Positions 21,625 through 29,380 of a DNA stretch of 29,380 nucleotides are shown in pieces. The translations under genes and the position numbers were made by a program. Source of the stretch: JAFGJQ01 sp964586145 (GTDB lineage: Bacteria > Planctomycetota > Phycisphaerae > UBA1845); NCBI GenBank assembly GCA_964586145.1, contig CAZPHH010000062.1, forward strand, positions 1 to 29,380, given 5' to 3'. The notes under the pieces are model-generated. The model had not been told where the DNA came from. It did not search any database and worked only from the letters and a program-made list of their open reading frames with translations. Numbering within the stretch: position 1 is the stretch's first letter; every line of letters begins with the position of its first letter.

Positions 21625-21630
21625 ATTGTA
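21625..21630 (-). promoter_or_regulatory. -10 element of the CNNM pair, leaderless position
   Basis: On the minus strand TACAAT lies 7 nt before the ATG at 21617 with no ribosome site between. The -35 at 17 bp (TCGGCG) is poor. Confidence 0.4.
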
Positions 21631-21685
21631 GCGGCTTTGTCGTCGTTCGCCGACGGCGGGATGCGCCGGGCGGCCCGCCCGGCCC

Positions 21686-21724
21686 GGGAGTCCGGCGGCG
21701 CAGGATCGCAGCCTCCGGACTCCC
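21686..21724 (-). terminator. 10-bp hairpin after the TPR gene
   Basis: GGGAGTCCGG (21686-21695) is the exact complement of CCGGACTCCC (21715-21724) with a 19-nt loop. It lies about 47 nt after the TPR gene stop on the minus strand and upstream of the CNNM pair. No T-tract follows, so it is a terminator candidate of the GC-only kind or an RNA-stabilising stem. Confidence 0.5.
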
Positions 21725-21770
21725 ACTCCGGTATCTCCTTCGGGGCCGGTTCATCGCTTTCGCCCCGCGG

Positions 21771-24700
21771 CTACGGAGCGGAATCCTTCGCCTGCACCTT
21801 TTGCAGGCTCGCCTCCACGCTCGCAAGCAGGGCCTGGTCCGAGGGCTTGCGGCTCTCTTCGATCAGCTTCTTCGCCAGGACGAGTGTGTCCGTAGCCGCC
21901 TCGAAGTTCCCTTTGCGGCGGTACACCTCACCCAGGTGTACGCGGGCAGGAACGTATTGGTCGTCCCGCTGCACGGCGTCGGTCAGGGAGCCGACGGCGT
22001 CATCCAGTTGACCCAGACCGGCCTGGATCCAGCCCAGCGTGTCCAGGGCGGCCGGCATGCCCGCCGGAGGACTGACCTGGACCGCCTTGCGTGCGTACGG
22101 AAGGGCCTGCTGAGGCAAATTCAGTTGTTCCGCCAGCAGATACGCCAGGTTGTTCAGGGCGACGAAGTTCTCGGGCAGCGCGACCAGGGCCTCTTCGTAG
22201 AGCTTGCGGGCCGCCTCATACTCCCGGATCGTCTCGTGGAGCATGGCCGACTGGATCATGAACTGGCCTCGCTCCACTTCCGATTCGCTGGTGGCAATCA
22301 GGGACTCTGTGGCCGCAATGGCTTCCGCCGAGCGGTCCAGACCCGCCAGCAGCACGGCGTGCAGAACTCTCGCCGGACGCTGCAGACGCTGGTCCGCGAT
22401 GTCCCCGGCAAACGCCTCCACCGCGCCGGCCGTCGTCAGCGCCGTGGCGGCGTCATTGGCGATCGGCGTCAACTCGGAGATGGCCCGGGTGCCCACCCGG
22501 TCCACGGCCAGGCAGAAGGTGCGAACGGCCAAATCTTTCTGACCGTTCTGCGCCAGCATGGCGGCGTAGCGCGACATGATGGTTGCGTTCCGACGCGGCG
22601 GGGGCAGTTGGTTCTCATAGAACGCGATGCCGTCCGCCACCCGTCGGAACTGCACAAACGAATCCATCAGGGCCAGCACGAGCGCCGGATCGTAGTCGGA
22701 CGTTTCGCAGGCCCGGGTCAGCAGGCGAATCGCCCGGGCCGCGTCCTGCTGCTTCGCGGCCAACTGCCCCGCGTGGTAAAGCCAGCGCACGTCGTTCGGA
22801 GACGCGGCAAGCTGTGCCGTGACAATCCGTTCCGCGTCGGCCAGACGGTCGTGCTTCTCGTAGAAACTGACAAGCTGAATCGCCACATTGGCCGCCCGCG
22901 GCTCGCGTTCCAGCACGGTCTTCAGTTCCGATTCCGCCAGGTCTCGCCGGCCCGTCATCTCGTACGCCCGGGCCAGGAGAATCCGGGGCCGGAAGCCCTC
23001 GGCGTTCGGCGCCGCGGCCCGCAACTGCTCCAGGTCCGTGCAGGCCCGCTGCCACTGCCCCATGGCGCTGTACAACTGCGCCCGGCGGAAAAGGGCACGC
23101 GGATCGCCCGTTCGTTTCTCCAGGTATCGGGTAAGGGTCGCCACGGCCTGCGCGGGGTTGCCGGAAGCAGACTCCAGCTCGGCCCGCAAGGGAAGGCCCT
23201 CCAGGTCCTCCGGATACCGGGCGGCGTACTGGTCAAACCGGCGTCGGGCTTCTTCACGATTGCCCATCCGCAGGAAGCTCTCCACAACAATCCGCCAGAA
23301 GACGGATGCCTGCGGGGAGGCGTCGCTCTCGGCCACGGCCAGAGCCTTCTCGTACCACTCGACGCTCTTCTCCACCCGCCCGGTCTTGAGGAAATACTCG
23401 CCGAGGGCCGCGCAGACGGCTTGGTTCGCCTGCATGTCGGCCGCTTCCAGCATGGCGGCGTCGGCACGGACCCGGTCCGCCAAGTTGAACAGGTACGAGC
23501 CGATGCGCAACTGGTTGGACGCCTTCTCCGCGGGATCCTCCGTTCGTTCCACCAGATCCTGCAGCAACTGGAGCCCGCGTTCGCCCCGTTCAGTCTGGGC
23601 GAAGAAAATGGCCGCCGCCTGGACGCTGCTCGCATCGATTTCGGGGAGCGCCAGGGCCTCCTCGAAGACCTGCTCGGCCTTCTCGCGGTTGCCCTGCTGG
23701 AAATACAGACGGGCCAGGCGAACCAGGTTCTGTGCGTCGCCCGGGTTCTGCCGGCGGATATCCTCCCGACGGGCGATGCCCTGGGTGGGATCTTCCTGTT
23801 CACGGATCAGCGTGGCCCAGCCCTGGACCGTAGCGTCTCTGGGCAGAAGATCGCGGCACTTCTCCACGTACTCGATGAAGGCGGCCTCGTCGCCCCGCGA
23901 CTGGGCAATCACGGCCAGCCCCTTCCAGGCCCGGCCCTCCCGGGGATTGATCTGGGCGGCCTCCCGGAAGGCAATCTCCGCCTCCGAAACGCGGTCCAGC
24001 CGCAGACAGCTTTCCCCGTAGAACAACTGCACCTCGGAGTTGGTCGGCAGACGCCCCAGGGCGGCCTTGAACGCCTGGGCCGCCTGCTCGAACATCTGCC
24101 GGGCTTCGTCCGTCTTCTGCGCGTCGCGTAACACCTCCGCCTTTCGCAGGTGCAGACGCCCCAGAAACGTCTGTCCTTCCGCCTGGTCCACGTTGTGGTC
24201 GATGGCCGTGCCGACAATCTGCTCGGCTCGTGCGAAGTCGTTCTCTTCAAACGCCAGATCCAGCCGGTACAGGAGAATCGCCTCAAGAACACCCGGCGTT
24301 GCGGCCCGTGCGGACGGCGTACTCTTGGCCAGAAACTGCTGCTGCGCCTCCAGCAGGCGTGGCTCGGCCTTCCGCAGCTCGTTCAGCCTCAGGTAAAAGC
24401 GTCCGAGTTCGATGTTGCGATCGAATGCATCCGTCACTTCCTTCTGCACGCGTTCCACAACGCGGGCCTCCAGGGCCGCCTTTCGCTGCTCGGGCGTCTT
24501 GGACTCGTCGAGCCGGTCCAGCGCGGTGTGCAGGTTCAGCGAGTCCGGAGTGGCAACCAGACCGTCCTCCAGCACGGCCACAGCCTCGTCCTTGCGGCCC
24601 CGGTCGTGGAGAATGCCGGCCAGCGCCACCGGATACTCCTCGTTCTCGGGGTCCGCCTGAATCCTCTCACGCAGCATCTGAATGGCGTCGTCAAATCGCC

Positions 24701-26531
24701 CGGCCAGGATCGCCTCCTGCAGCCGCCGACGGAAATCGCGGTCCCGAATGCGGTCCGCAACTTCCGCACCTCCCTCCTTCGCAACCCTGGACATCAGCTC
24801 TTCCGCTTCGTCCGCGCGCCCCAGCGCGCTCAGGGCGTTCGCCCGCAGATTCATCGCCAGAACGTCGTTCGCGTTGCGCCGGAGGGCCTCTCGCGCGGCC
24901 GCTTCCGTCGCCGGCCATTCCTGCAGGCGCGAGAGAATCTGCGCATACGTGGTCCACAGCGCCGCCGGAGCGGTCTGGACGACGTCCGGACGGGCGAGGG
25001 CCTCCTCGATCGCCTTGCGCGCGGCGCCCAACTCGCCCATCTGGTAGCGCAGCCGGGCCAGCCGAAGCTTGTGTTGCCACGTGAATCGCGAGCCGATCAG
25101 CGCGTCCACTTCTTCGGTCAGTCGAAGCGCCTCCCGCATGTTGTTCTCGGCAACCGCGATGGTCGCCCTCACTTCCAGCGTGCGCGGCTGGCCGCTCCTC
25201 TCGTTTTCCGCCTCCGTCACCAGCTCACGGGCGTGGTCCAGGAGGTCCTGGCGCTCCAGCGAAGCCGCGTCCAGGCGGCGGGCCAGTTCCACGTGCAGCT
25301 CCGTGGCCTGCAGCAGCATGCGATACCGCATCTCCTTCTGCATCCCGCCCTCGCGCCCGATCCGAATGATGTCCCGGTCCAGACGCTTCTGGTTGACCCG
25401 GATCGCCTCCTCCAGCTTCTGACGGACCACCTCACTCTCGCCCCGGCTCTCGGCCAGGTTGCTCTCCCGCACGTGGATGCCTGCCAGCCGGATGTACGGC
25501 TCAAAGGAATCCGGGTGGACGGCGATGGCCTTCTCGTACAGATCCCTGGCCTCCGCGATGGCCTGTGTGTCCTCCGGCGCGTCGGGACCGGCCAGAGACT
25601 GCTCCCAATTCGCGTACGCCAGCGTGCCCAGCGCGGTGAGGGCCGTCGCTTGGGCTTCCCGATCCTCACCGGCCAACTCGACCGCCTTCGCCAGAACGGC
25701 CCGCGCCTGCTCCGGATCGTTCTTCTGCGGGGTCAGCAGGAACGAAGCGTACTGGATGTTCGACTCGACGGCGGCCGCGCCGGGCGTGCTATTGACCTCG
25801 CAGAGCTTCCGGAGAAGGGCCTCCGCACCCGCCACGTCGCCCGCTTCCAGCAGGCTCCGGGCCAGACGCGACGTGTACTGCACGCTCGACGGGTCGAGCG
25901 AGACGGATTCCTCCAGGTATTTCCGCCCCAGAACCGCATCGCCCTCCTGCTGCTGTTGCTGCGCCAGTTCCATCAGGGCCACCCCCAGGGCGTACGTCCC
26001 CAGGGCCCGGGCGGCGGCGTGCGTCCGCTCCGGCGCGCCGTCCGTTTCCGCCACGCCGTCCGTTTCATCCAACGCCGTTTCCGAACCGTCCGTCGCGGAC
26101 AACGCGTTCAACAGACCTTCCGCGTTCTTCTTGACTTCCAGGAGCCAACCGGGATCGACGTTGGGCACCGACGCATACGGAACGAGCCACTCAACCAGCC
26201 GCTCCCAGCCTTCCACCAGGTTCACGTCGTCGGTCACCGCCTGATTCCAACTGCCGCGGGCCCGTTGGTCGTCTCCGACTTCCAGGAAACACTCCCCGAC
26301 CCGGACGAGATAGATCGGCTCGTGATTCGTGGCGTAGGCCCGAATGTAAAACTTCCGGGCCGTGTCCCAGTCCCCCTTCTCCGCCGCCTGCTCCGCCTGC
26401 TTCGCAAACTGCAGGGGGTCCCGCGCCTGAAGACTGTGGACCAGGGCCACGCCCGCCACCGTCATCACAATGAAACCGACACCGGTCAGCGCGACGATCA
26501 GGTTCTTGTTCAGTCGTTTTCGCTTGGCCAT
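21771..26531 (-). CDS. Giant membrane-anchored TPR-repeat protein
   Basis: The 1586-residue protein has a basic start (MAKRKRLNKN), one membrane segment at about residues 11-33, and then an almost continuous array of tetratricopeptide-like helical pairs to the C terminus. Recognisable units include AEQAAEKGDWDTARKFYIRA, AQAFKAALGRLPTNSEVQLF and YEEALVALPENFVALNNLAY. With a single N-terminal anchor the array is probably outside the cytoplasmic membrane. It follows the EpsI-like gene by 42 bp on the same strand, and very long TPR proteins (PrsT type) accompany exosortase/EPS loci in other bacteria. A scaffold role in exopolysaccharide or exosortase-linked export is inferred from this. The ribosome site is weak (GGGAACGGAA). 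Confidence 0.88.
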   Translation of the reverse strand: MAKRKRLNKNLIVALTGVGFIVMTVAGVALVHSLQARDPLQFAKQAEQAAEKGDWDTARKFYIRAYATNHEPIYLVRVGECFLEVGDDQRARGSWNQAVTDDVNLVEGWERLVEWLVPYASVPNVDPGWLLEVKKNAEGLLNALSATDGSETALDETDGVAETDGAPERTHAAARALGTYALGVALMELAQQQQQEGDAVLGRKYLEESVSLDPSSVQYTSRLARSLLEAGDVAGAEALLRKLCEVNSTPGAAAVESNIQYASFLLTPQKNDPEQARAVLAKAVELAGEDREAQATALTALGTLAYANWEQSLAGPDAPEDTQAIAEARDLYEKAIAVHPDSFEPYIRLAGIHVRESNLAESRGESEVVRQKLEEAIRVNQKRLDRDIIRIGREGGMQKEMRYRMLLQATELHVELARRLDAASLERQDLLDHARELVTEAENERSGQPRTLEVRATIAVAENNMREALRLTEEVDALIGSRFTWQHKLRLARLRYQMGELGAARKAIEEALARPDVVQTAPAALWTTYAQILSRLQEWPATEAAAREALRRNANDVLAMNLRANALSALGRADEAEELMSRVAKEGGAEVADRIRDRDFRRRLQEAILAGRFDDAIQMLRERIQADPENEEYPVALAGILHDRGRKDEAVAVLEDGLVATPDSLNLHTALDRLDESKTPEQRKAALEARVVERVQKEVTDAFDRNIELGRFYLRLNELRKAEPRLLEAQQQFLAKSTPSARAATPGVLEAILLYRLDLAFEENDFARAEQIVGTAIDHNVDQAEGQTFLGRLHLRKAEVLRDAQKTDEARQMFEQAAQAFKAALGRLPTNSEVQLFYGESCLRLDRVSEAEIAFREAAQINPREGRAWKGLAVIAQSRGDEAAFIEYVEKCRDLLPRDATVQGWATLIREQEDPTQGIARREDIRRQNPGDAQNLVRLARLYFQQGNREKAEQVFEEALALPEIDASSVQAAAIFFAQTERGERGLQLLQDLVERTEDPAEKASNQLRIGSYLFNLADRVRADAAMLEAADMQANQAVCAALGEYFLKTGRVEKSVEWYEKALAVAESDASPQASVFWRIVVESFLRMGNREEARRRFDQYAARYPEDLEGLPLRAELESASGNPAQAVATLTRYLEKRTGDPRALFRRAQLYSAMGQWQRACTDLEQLRAAAPNAEGFRPRILLARAYEMTGRRDLAESELKTVLEREPRAANVAIQLVSFYEKHDRLADAERIVTAQLAASPNDVRWLYHAGQLAAKQQDAARAIRLLTRACETSDYDPALVLALMDSFVQFRRVADGIAFYENQLPPPRRNATIMSRYAAMLAQNGQKDLAVRTFCLAVDRVGTRAISELTPIANDAATALTTAGAVEAFAGDIADQRLQRPARVLHAVLLAGLDRSAEAIAATESLIATSESEVERGQFMIQSAMLHETIREYEAARKLYEEALVALPENFVALNNLAYLLAEQLNLPQQALPYARKAVQVSPPAGMPAALDTLGWIQAGLGQLDDAVGSLTDAVQRDDQYVPARVHLGEVYRRKGNFEAATDTLVLAKKLIEESRKPSDQALLASVEASLQKVQAKDSAP

Positions 26532-26573
26532 AGTTCCGTTCCCGCCGTGGCGTTGTGAACGTCCTCAGTGACT

Positions 26574-27371
26574 TCATTCCGGGAAAGCCGCACCATCCGG
26601 CGCGGCAGACTCCGAACCCGACGCGGCCTCCCAGTCCGGCCAATGCTCCTGCACCAGAACGGGCAGAAGGTACTCAAACAGGCTGCGCGCCGCCTCCAGC
26701 GTCTCCTTGCGGCCGGGCGTCTCCCCCTGCGCGCCGGTGAAGCTCACCTCCACCTTGCTGAAGTACGCGTACCGATCGATCGGATTCGTCGTGCGCTGAC
26801 GGACCCCCGTGCGCGAGGCCGTGAAGGCGCCGTTGCAGTGGAACGTGTACACCACCGTCGGCTCCGCACGGTTGAACACCGCAGACTTCACGAACGTGAC
26901 CCACCGAACCGGCACTTCCGTTTTGCCCGCAGCCAGCGAGTCCACCGTCAGCGTTTCGTACCCCGCGTCCTTCTGCGTGTAGCCGGCCCCGGTCATGCAC
27001 ACGTCCGGTGTGTGCGGAACCAGATTGGTGCCGCCCGTGTAATACGTGACGGAAAGGCTGACAAAACGAAGCGGACTGGTCGGGGGCTGACGCGTGTCCT
27101 CCAGCAGCCGGTTCACATACAAGTCTGTTCCCAGCGCGGCCACGATGCTGGCCGAAAGCTGCTCATCCCGCACCAGACGAAACGGCCCCAGCGGCGTCCG
27201 ACGCAACTCGTGCAGAGGCTTGCGCAGCGGAATGGGGTCTTTGATGAAAACCTGCTTCCAATGCCGAGCCAGCGGGCCGGCCATGACCGCCGCCGCGCCC
27301 AACAGGGTCACGCTCATCAGAAACGGCACGCTGACCAGCGGCTTCCACGTCGCGGTCGCTGGAGTTGACAT
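26574..27371 (-). CDS. EpsI-like exosortase-associated protein
   Basis: The 265-residue protein has one N-terminal membrane segment (about 13-33) and an extracytoplasmic domain. The block VTYYTGGTNLVPHTPDVCMTGAGY (about residues 108-131) matches the EpsI/DUF3485 hallmark, in which a Tyr-rich strand leads to H-x-P-x-x-C and a G-Y/W turn. Later VVYTFHCNG and NPIDRYAYFSKVEVSF fit the rest of the domain. EpsI domains are found alone or fused to exosortases, the transpeptidase-like enzymes that process PEP-CTERM-type proteins, and in EPS clusters. Here it is a separate gene paired with the TPR gene; no exosortase is in the window. ATG 27371 is preferred over TTG 27392. The C terminus is an acidic, Ala-rich tail. 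Confidence 0.75.
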   Translation of the reverse strand: MSTPATATWKPLVSVPFLMSVTLLGAAAVMAGPLARHWKQVFIKDPIPLRKPLHELRRTPLGPFRLVRDEQLSASIVAALGTDLYVNRLLEDTRQPPTSPLRFVSLSVTYYTGGTNLVPHTPDVCMTGAGYTQKDAGYETLTVDSLAAGKTEVPVRWVTFVKSAVFNRAEPTVVYTFHCNGAFTASRTGVRQRTTNPIDRYAYFSKVEVSFTGAQGETPGRKETLEAARSLFEYLLPVLVQEHWPDWEAASGSESAAPDGAAFPE

Positions 27372-27427
27372 CCCTAATTTCCCTATGCACAAGGGGTTAT
27401 TGATACGTGCCCAGCACTCCCGGATTC

Positions 27428-27456
27428 AGCATAGTCCCACCCGCGTAGCGCGTCAA
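27428..27456 (-). promoter_or_regulatory. Promoter of the EpsI-TPR operon
   Basis: On the minus strand TTGACG (plus 27451-27456) and TATGCT (plus 27428-27433) are exactly 17 bp apart. Transcription would start near 27421, about 50 nt before ATG 27371. Confidence 0.6.
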
Positions 27457-27706
27457 TTGCCGCGCACGCGCCGGAACGCGGGTAACGGCAAGGCACCCGC
27501 GGTACCGGCCACCGCCGCCCCCTCGCCCGCGGCCGGCGCCTGCCGGAGTTACGTCAAAAACGGGGAACCGGTTCAGTTCGGGTCGGGGCCGTCCGATAAG
27601 ACCGGGGCGGGGCTCGATCCGCATCCGCGGATCGCCCGGGAGGGCCGGAAGCACGTCGGAAAATGCGGAACGCGACCGGCTGTTGCGACGAAGAGACGCC
27701 AGGCCC
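27457..27706. other. Divergent intergenic region
   Basis: Together with the EpsI promoter this forms a 335-bp gap between divergent genes. I see no gene here; the open frames that cross it are extensions of the NeuD frame or antisense. A convincing plus-strand promoter for the NeuD gene was not found, GATAAG near 27595 being the nearest -10-like hexamer. Confidence 0.4.
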
Positions 27707-28408
27707 ATGAATATTGTCATTGTCGGTGCGGGAGGCCACGGGCGCGTGGTGCTGGACATCCTCCTTCGGGCGGGCCGGCACGACGTCGTCGGATTCCTCG
27801 ACTCCAACGCGGAAATCGTCGGACGCCGCATGGACGGCCAACTCGTCCTCGGGGGTCTGCCCGACATCCCCCGGCTGCGCGACGAAATGAACGTCCAGGG
27901 CGCGATCGTGGCCATCGGCGACAACGGCGTCCGCCGAAACTACGCCGAACGGATCGAACGCACCGGCCTGGCCCTCATCAACGCCATCCATCCCTCCGCC
28001 AACATCGCCCGCAACGTGACCATCGGCACCAACTGCGTGATCGCGGCCGGGGCCCTGGTCTGCGCCCATTGCCAGATCGGAGACTCCGTCATCCTGAACA
28101 CCGGGTCCATCGTGGACCACGAATCCATGGTCGGGACGGCCTGCCACATCTGCCCCGGGGCCCGACTGGCCGGGAGGGTCACGGTGGAATCGGGCGCCTT
28201 CGTGGGCATCGGGGCCACGGTGATCCAGAACATCCGCATCGGCTGCGAGGCCGTCATCGGCGGTGGCGCGGTGGTGATCCACGACGTCGCTCCCATGAGC
28301 ACCGTCGTGGGCGTCCCCGCCCGAGAGATCAAACGCACGGAAGACCCCGAGGAATTCGCCCGCTGGATGCTCCCGGAGTTCGCCCGCGCTGCGCTCGCCA
28401 CGCCCTGA
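27707..28408 (+). CDS. NeuD/PglD-family sugar O- or N-acyltransferase
   Basis: The 233-residue protein has a Rossmann-like N-terminal domain beginning MNIVIVGAGGHGRVVLDIL (GAGGHG at 7-12), which binds the nucleotide sugar. A left-handed beta-helix of hexapeptide repeats follows (NVTIGTNCVIAAGALVCA, QIGDSVILNTGSIVDHES, GRVTVESGAFVGIGATVIQN, RIGCEAVIGGGAVVIHDV). The catalytic His is expected in VDHES. The closing TVVGVPAREIK is typical of the family. Relatives acetylate sialic acids or UDP-linked amino sugars for surface glycans, so a role in envelope polysaccharide is likely. ATG 27707 begins the conserved domain. It converges on the isoaspartate methyltransferase gene. Confidence 0.9.
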   Translation: MNIVIVGAGGHGRVVLDILLRAGRHDVVGFLDSNAEIVGRRMDGQLVLGGLPDIPRLRDEMNVQGAIVAIGDNGVRRNYAERIERTGLALINAIHPSANIARNVTIGTNCVIAAGALVCAHCQIGDSVILNTGSIVDHESMVGTACHICPGARLAGRVTVESGAFVGIGATVIQNIRIGCEAVIGGGAVVIHDVAPMSTVVGVPAREIKRTEDPEEFARWMLPEFARAALATP

Positions 28409-28413
28409 TTCGT

Positions 28414-28427
28414 CCGGCCCGGGCCGG
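28414..28427. terminator. 14-bp palindrome between convergent stops
   Basis: CCGGCCCGGGCCGG is a perfect palindrome centred in the 24-bp gap between two convergent stop codons. It can form a 5-bp stem with a CCGG loop in either transcript. No T-run is present. Confidence 0.4.
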
Positions 28428-28432
28428 CGGGT

Positions 28433-29239
28433 TCAGCGACGGGATTCCTCCGCCTTGCCCGTCATGGGCACAAACCGAACGCCCTCCAGCGTCTTGTACT
28501 CCAGCAGTCCGTCTTCCCGCTTGGTGACCACGGTCAGCCGCTGGATCTCGTGCTGGCGGCCGACGGGAATGCAGATCCTGCCACCCGGCGCAAGCTGGTC
28601 GACCAGCGGCTGCGGGATGCGCGTCGGGGCGCAGGTCACGATGATCGCGTCAAACGGCGCCGCCTCCGCCCAGCCGGCATACCCGTCGCCGCACCGCAAC
28701 TGGATGGACGTGTAGCCACGATCCTTGAACGTCTCGGCCACCCGCTTGGCCAGGGGCTCCACAATCTCGATCGTGTACACGTGCGGCGTCAGCTCATTCA
28801 GAACGGCCGCCTGGTAGCCGGAGCCGGTTCCGATCTCCAGCACCTTCTGCTCCGGCTTGACGCCCAGGGCCTCGGTCATCAGGGCCACGATGTACGGCTG
28901 GGAGATGGTCTGGCCTTCCCCGATGGGCAGCGGGGTGTCGGCGTATGCGTACCGCGCCTTGTCGGTCGGCACGAACCAGTGCCGCGGCACGTTCCGCATG
29001 GCCTCCAGCACGTCGGCGTCTTTCACGTTGCGGAATTCGATCTGGTGCTTGACCATCCGTTCTCGCTCGATCTTGCGGTCGTCGGTGCGCGGGCGGGGCC
29101 ATTCCGCGGGGGCGCTGGTCGTCGGTTGGCTGGCCGGGGGGGCCGGCTCTGCGGGCGGGTCGGCCAGGATCTGCCAGCCCAGAAGAAACGCCGCAAACAC
29201 CACCGCGGACAGTGCGAGTACTCTTCTTCCGTGAAGCAT
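28433..29239 (-). CDS. pcm: Exported protein-L-isoaspartate O-methyltransferase
   Basis: The enzyme methylates L-isoaspartyl residues in damaged proteins using SAM. From ATG 29239 (AGGAG nearby upstream) the protein has 268 residues. The catalytic core from about residue 60 has the PCMT signatures DTPLPIGEGQTISQPYIVALM, VLEIGTGSGYQAAVLNEL (SAM motif I) and APFDAIIVTCAP. Unusually, residues 1-27 are a signal peptide or membrane anchor (RRVLALSAVVFAAFLLGW), followed by a Pro/Ala-rich linker to about residue 50. This predicts an extracytoplasmic or membrane-tethered enzyme, although SAM is cytoplasmic. An anchor facing the cytoplasm would resolve this only if the topology is reversed. It stands alone with its own promoter and no surE partner. 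Confidence 0.9.
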   Translation of the reverse strand: MLHGRRVLALSAVVFAAFLLGWQILADPPAEPAPPASQPTTSAPAEWPRPRTDDRKIERERMVKHQIEFRNVKDADVLEAMRNVPRHWFVPTDKARYAYADTPLPIGEGQTISQPYIVALMTEALGVKPEQKVLEIGTGSGYQAAVLNELTPHVYTIEIVEPLAKRVAETFKDRGYTSIQLRCGDGYAGWAEAAPFDAIIVTCAPTRIPQPLVDQLAPGGRICIPVGRQHEIQRLTVVTKREDGLLEYKTLEGVRFVPMTGKAEESRR

Positions 29240-29293
29240 GGGTGGGCTCCTGTGCAAGCGGCCGGTTGACCGGGTGGGCGGTCCGTGCAACCC

Positions 29294-29322
29294 ATTATAC
29301 GCCGCTTCCGCCCCCGCTTGAA
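29294..29322 (-). promoter_or_regulatory. pcm promoter
   Basis: A perfect TATAAT on the minus strand (plus 29294-29299) has TTCAAG (plus 29317-29322) 17 bp upstream. The start point would give a leader of about 48 nt with an AGGAG ribosome site near its end. Confidence 0.6.
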
Positions 29323-29380
29323 CCCGCCGGAGCGGGCGGGACCGAGCGCCCGCGGGATCGTGGGCCCCAGGAGAAGCGCC

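Noticed and set aside
21801..26558. Two very long plus-strand frames (776 and 802 codons)
   Set aside because: Antisense to the TPR gene, whose helical repeat pattern is clear. The plus-strand translations have no recognisable domains.
1..29380. tRNA, rRNA, insertion sequences, phage genes
   Set aside because: No cloverleaf with a T-arm GGTTCRA context, no transposase or integrase and no terminal inverted repeats with target duplication were recognised by eye. Running tRNAscan-SE and ISfinder would confirm this.

Overview
This is a GC-rich bacterial window of ordinary chromosomal character, most likely from a planctomycete of the Phycisphaerae or a close relative. That placement is inference. 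It rests on an exported protein with Cys-rich 'GACC...DG.C' repeats ending in a dockerin-like EF-hand pair (GDVDGDGDVDLDDF...), two tandem CNNM/CBS membrane proteins, an EpsI-like exosortase-associated protein beside a giant TPR protein, and a tiny lysine-rich protein. No rRNA, tRNA, IS element, prophage or CRISPR array was seen.

Layout. 1-88 is an octamer tandem repeat that continues off the left edge. 310-5038 is mostly housekeeping: purE, a hypothetical protein (-), queG, a thioredoxin-type arsenate reductase/LMW phosphatase (-), ispF and cysS. 5091-11556 is a cell-surface block: a large GT-C-like membrane protein that overlaps (ATGA) an alkaline-phosphatase-superfamily lipoprotein, then a membrane-anchored GH113-like protein and an exported zinc-phospholipase/S1-P1-like protein with an Ada-like zinc tail. 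11680-11990 is a compact minus-strand transcription unit for a 29-residue lysine-rich protein, with promoter, strong ribosome site and terminator all visible. About 700 bp of apparently non-coding DNA follows. 12743-17428 holds efp (-), a SAM methyltransferase, a cytochrome c lipoprotein, pilT and a YkgJ-type cysteine-cluster protein. 17650-19323 is the dockerin-tailed exported protein. 19381-27371 is a long minus-strand run: EpsI-like protein, 1586-residue TPR protein, then two CNNM/CBS proteins. 27707-29239 holds a NeuD-type sugar acyltransferase and a convergent, exported protein-L-isoaspartate methyltransferase.

How the genes relate. The EpsI/TPR pair, NeuD, the GT-C protein, its phosphodiesterase partner and GH113 all point to envelope or exopolysaccharide work, but they are not one operon. 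A recurring feature is a -10-like hexamer only 6-10 nt upstream of several start codons with no Shine-Dalgarno between, which suggests leaderless mRNAs. Other genes (the tiny lysine-rich gene, the dockerin protein, ispF, pilT, efp) have clear Shine-Dalgarno sequences, so both initiation modes seem to coexist.

Most promising for follow-up: the tiny lysine-rich transcription unit with its two tandem 3' hairpins, the leaderless pattern, the EF-P with Asn at the loop-tip position, the cytochrome c with His where the axial Met is expected, and the EpsI/TPR pair with no exosortase in view.
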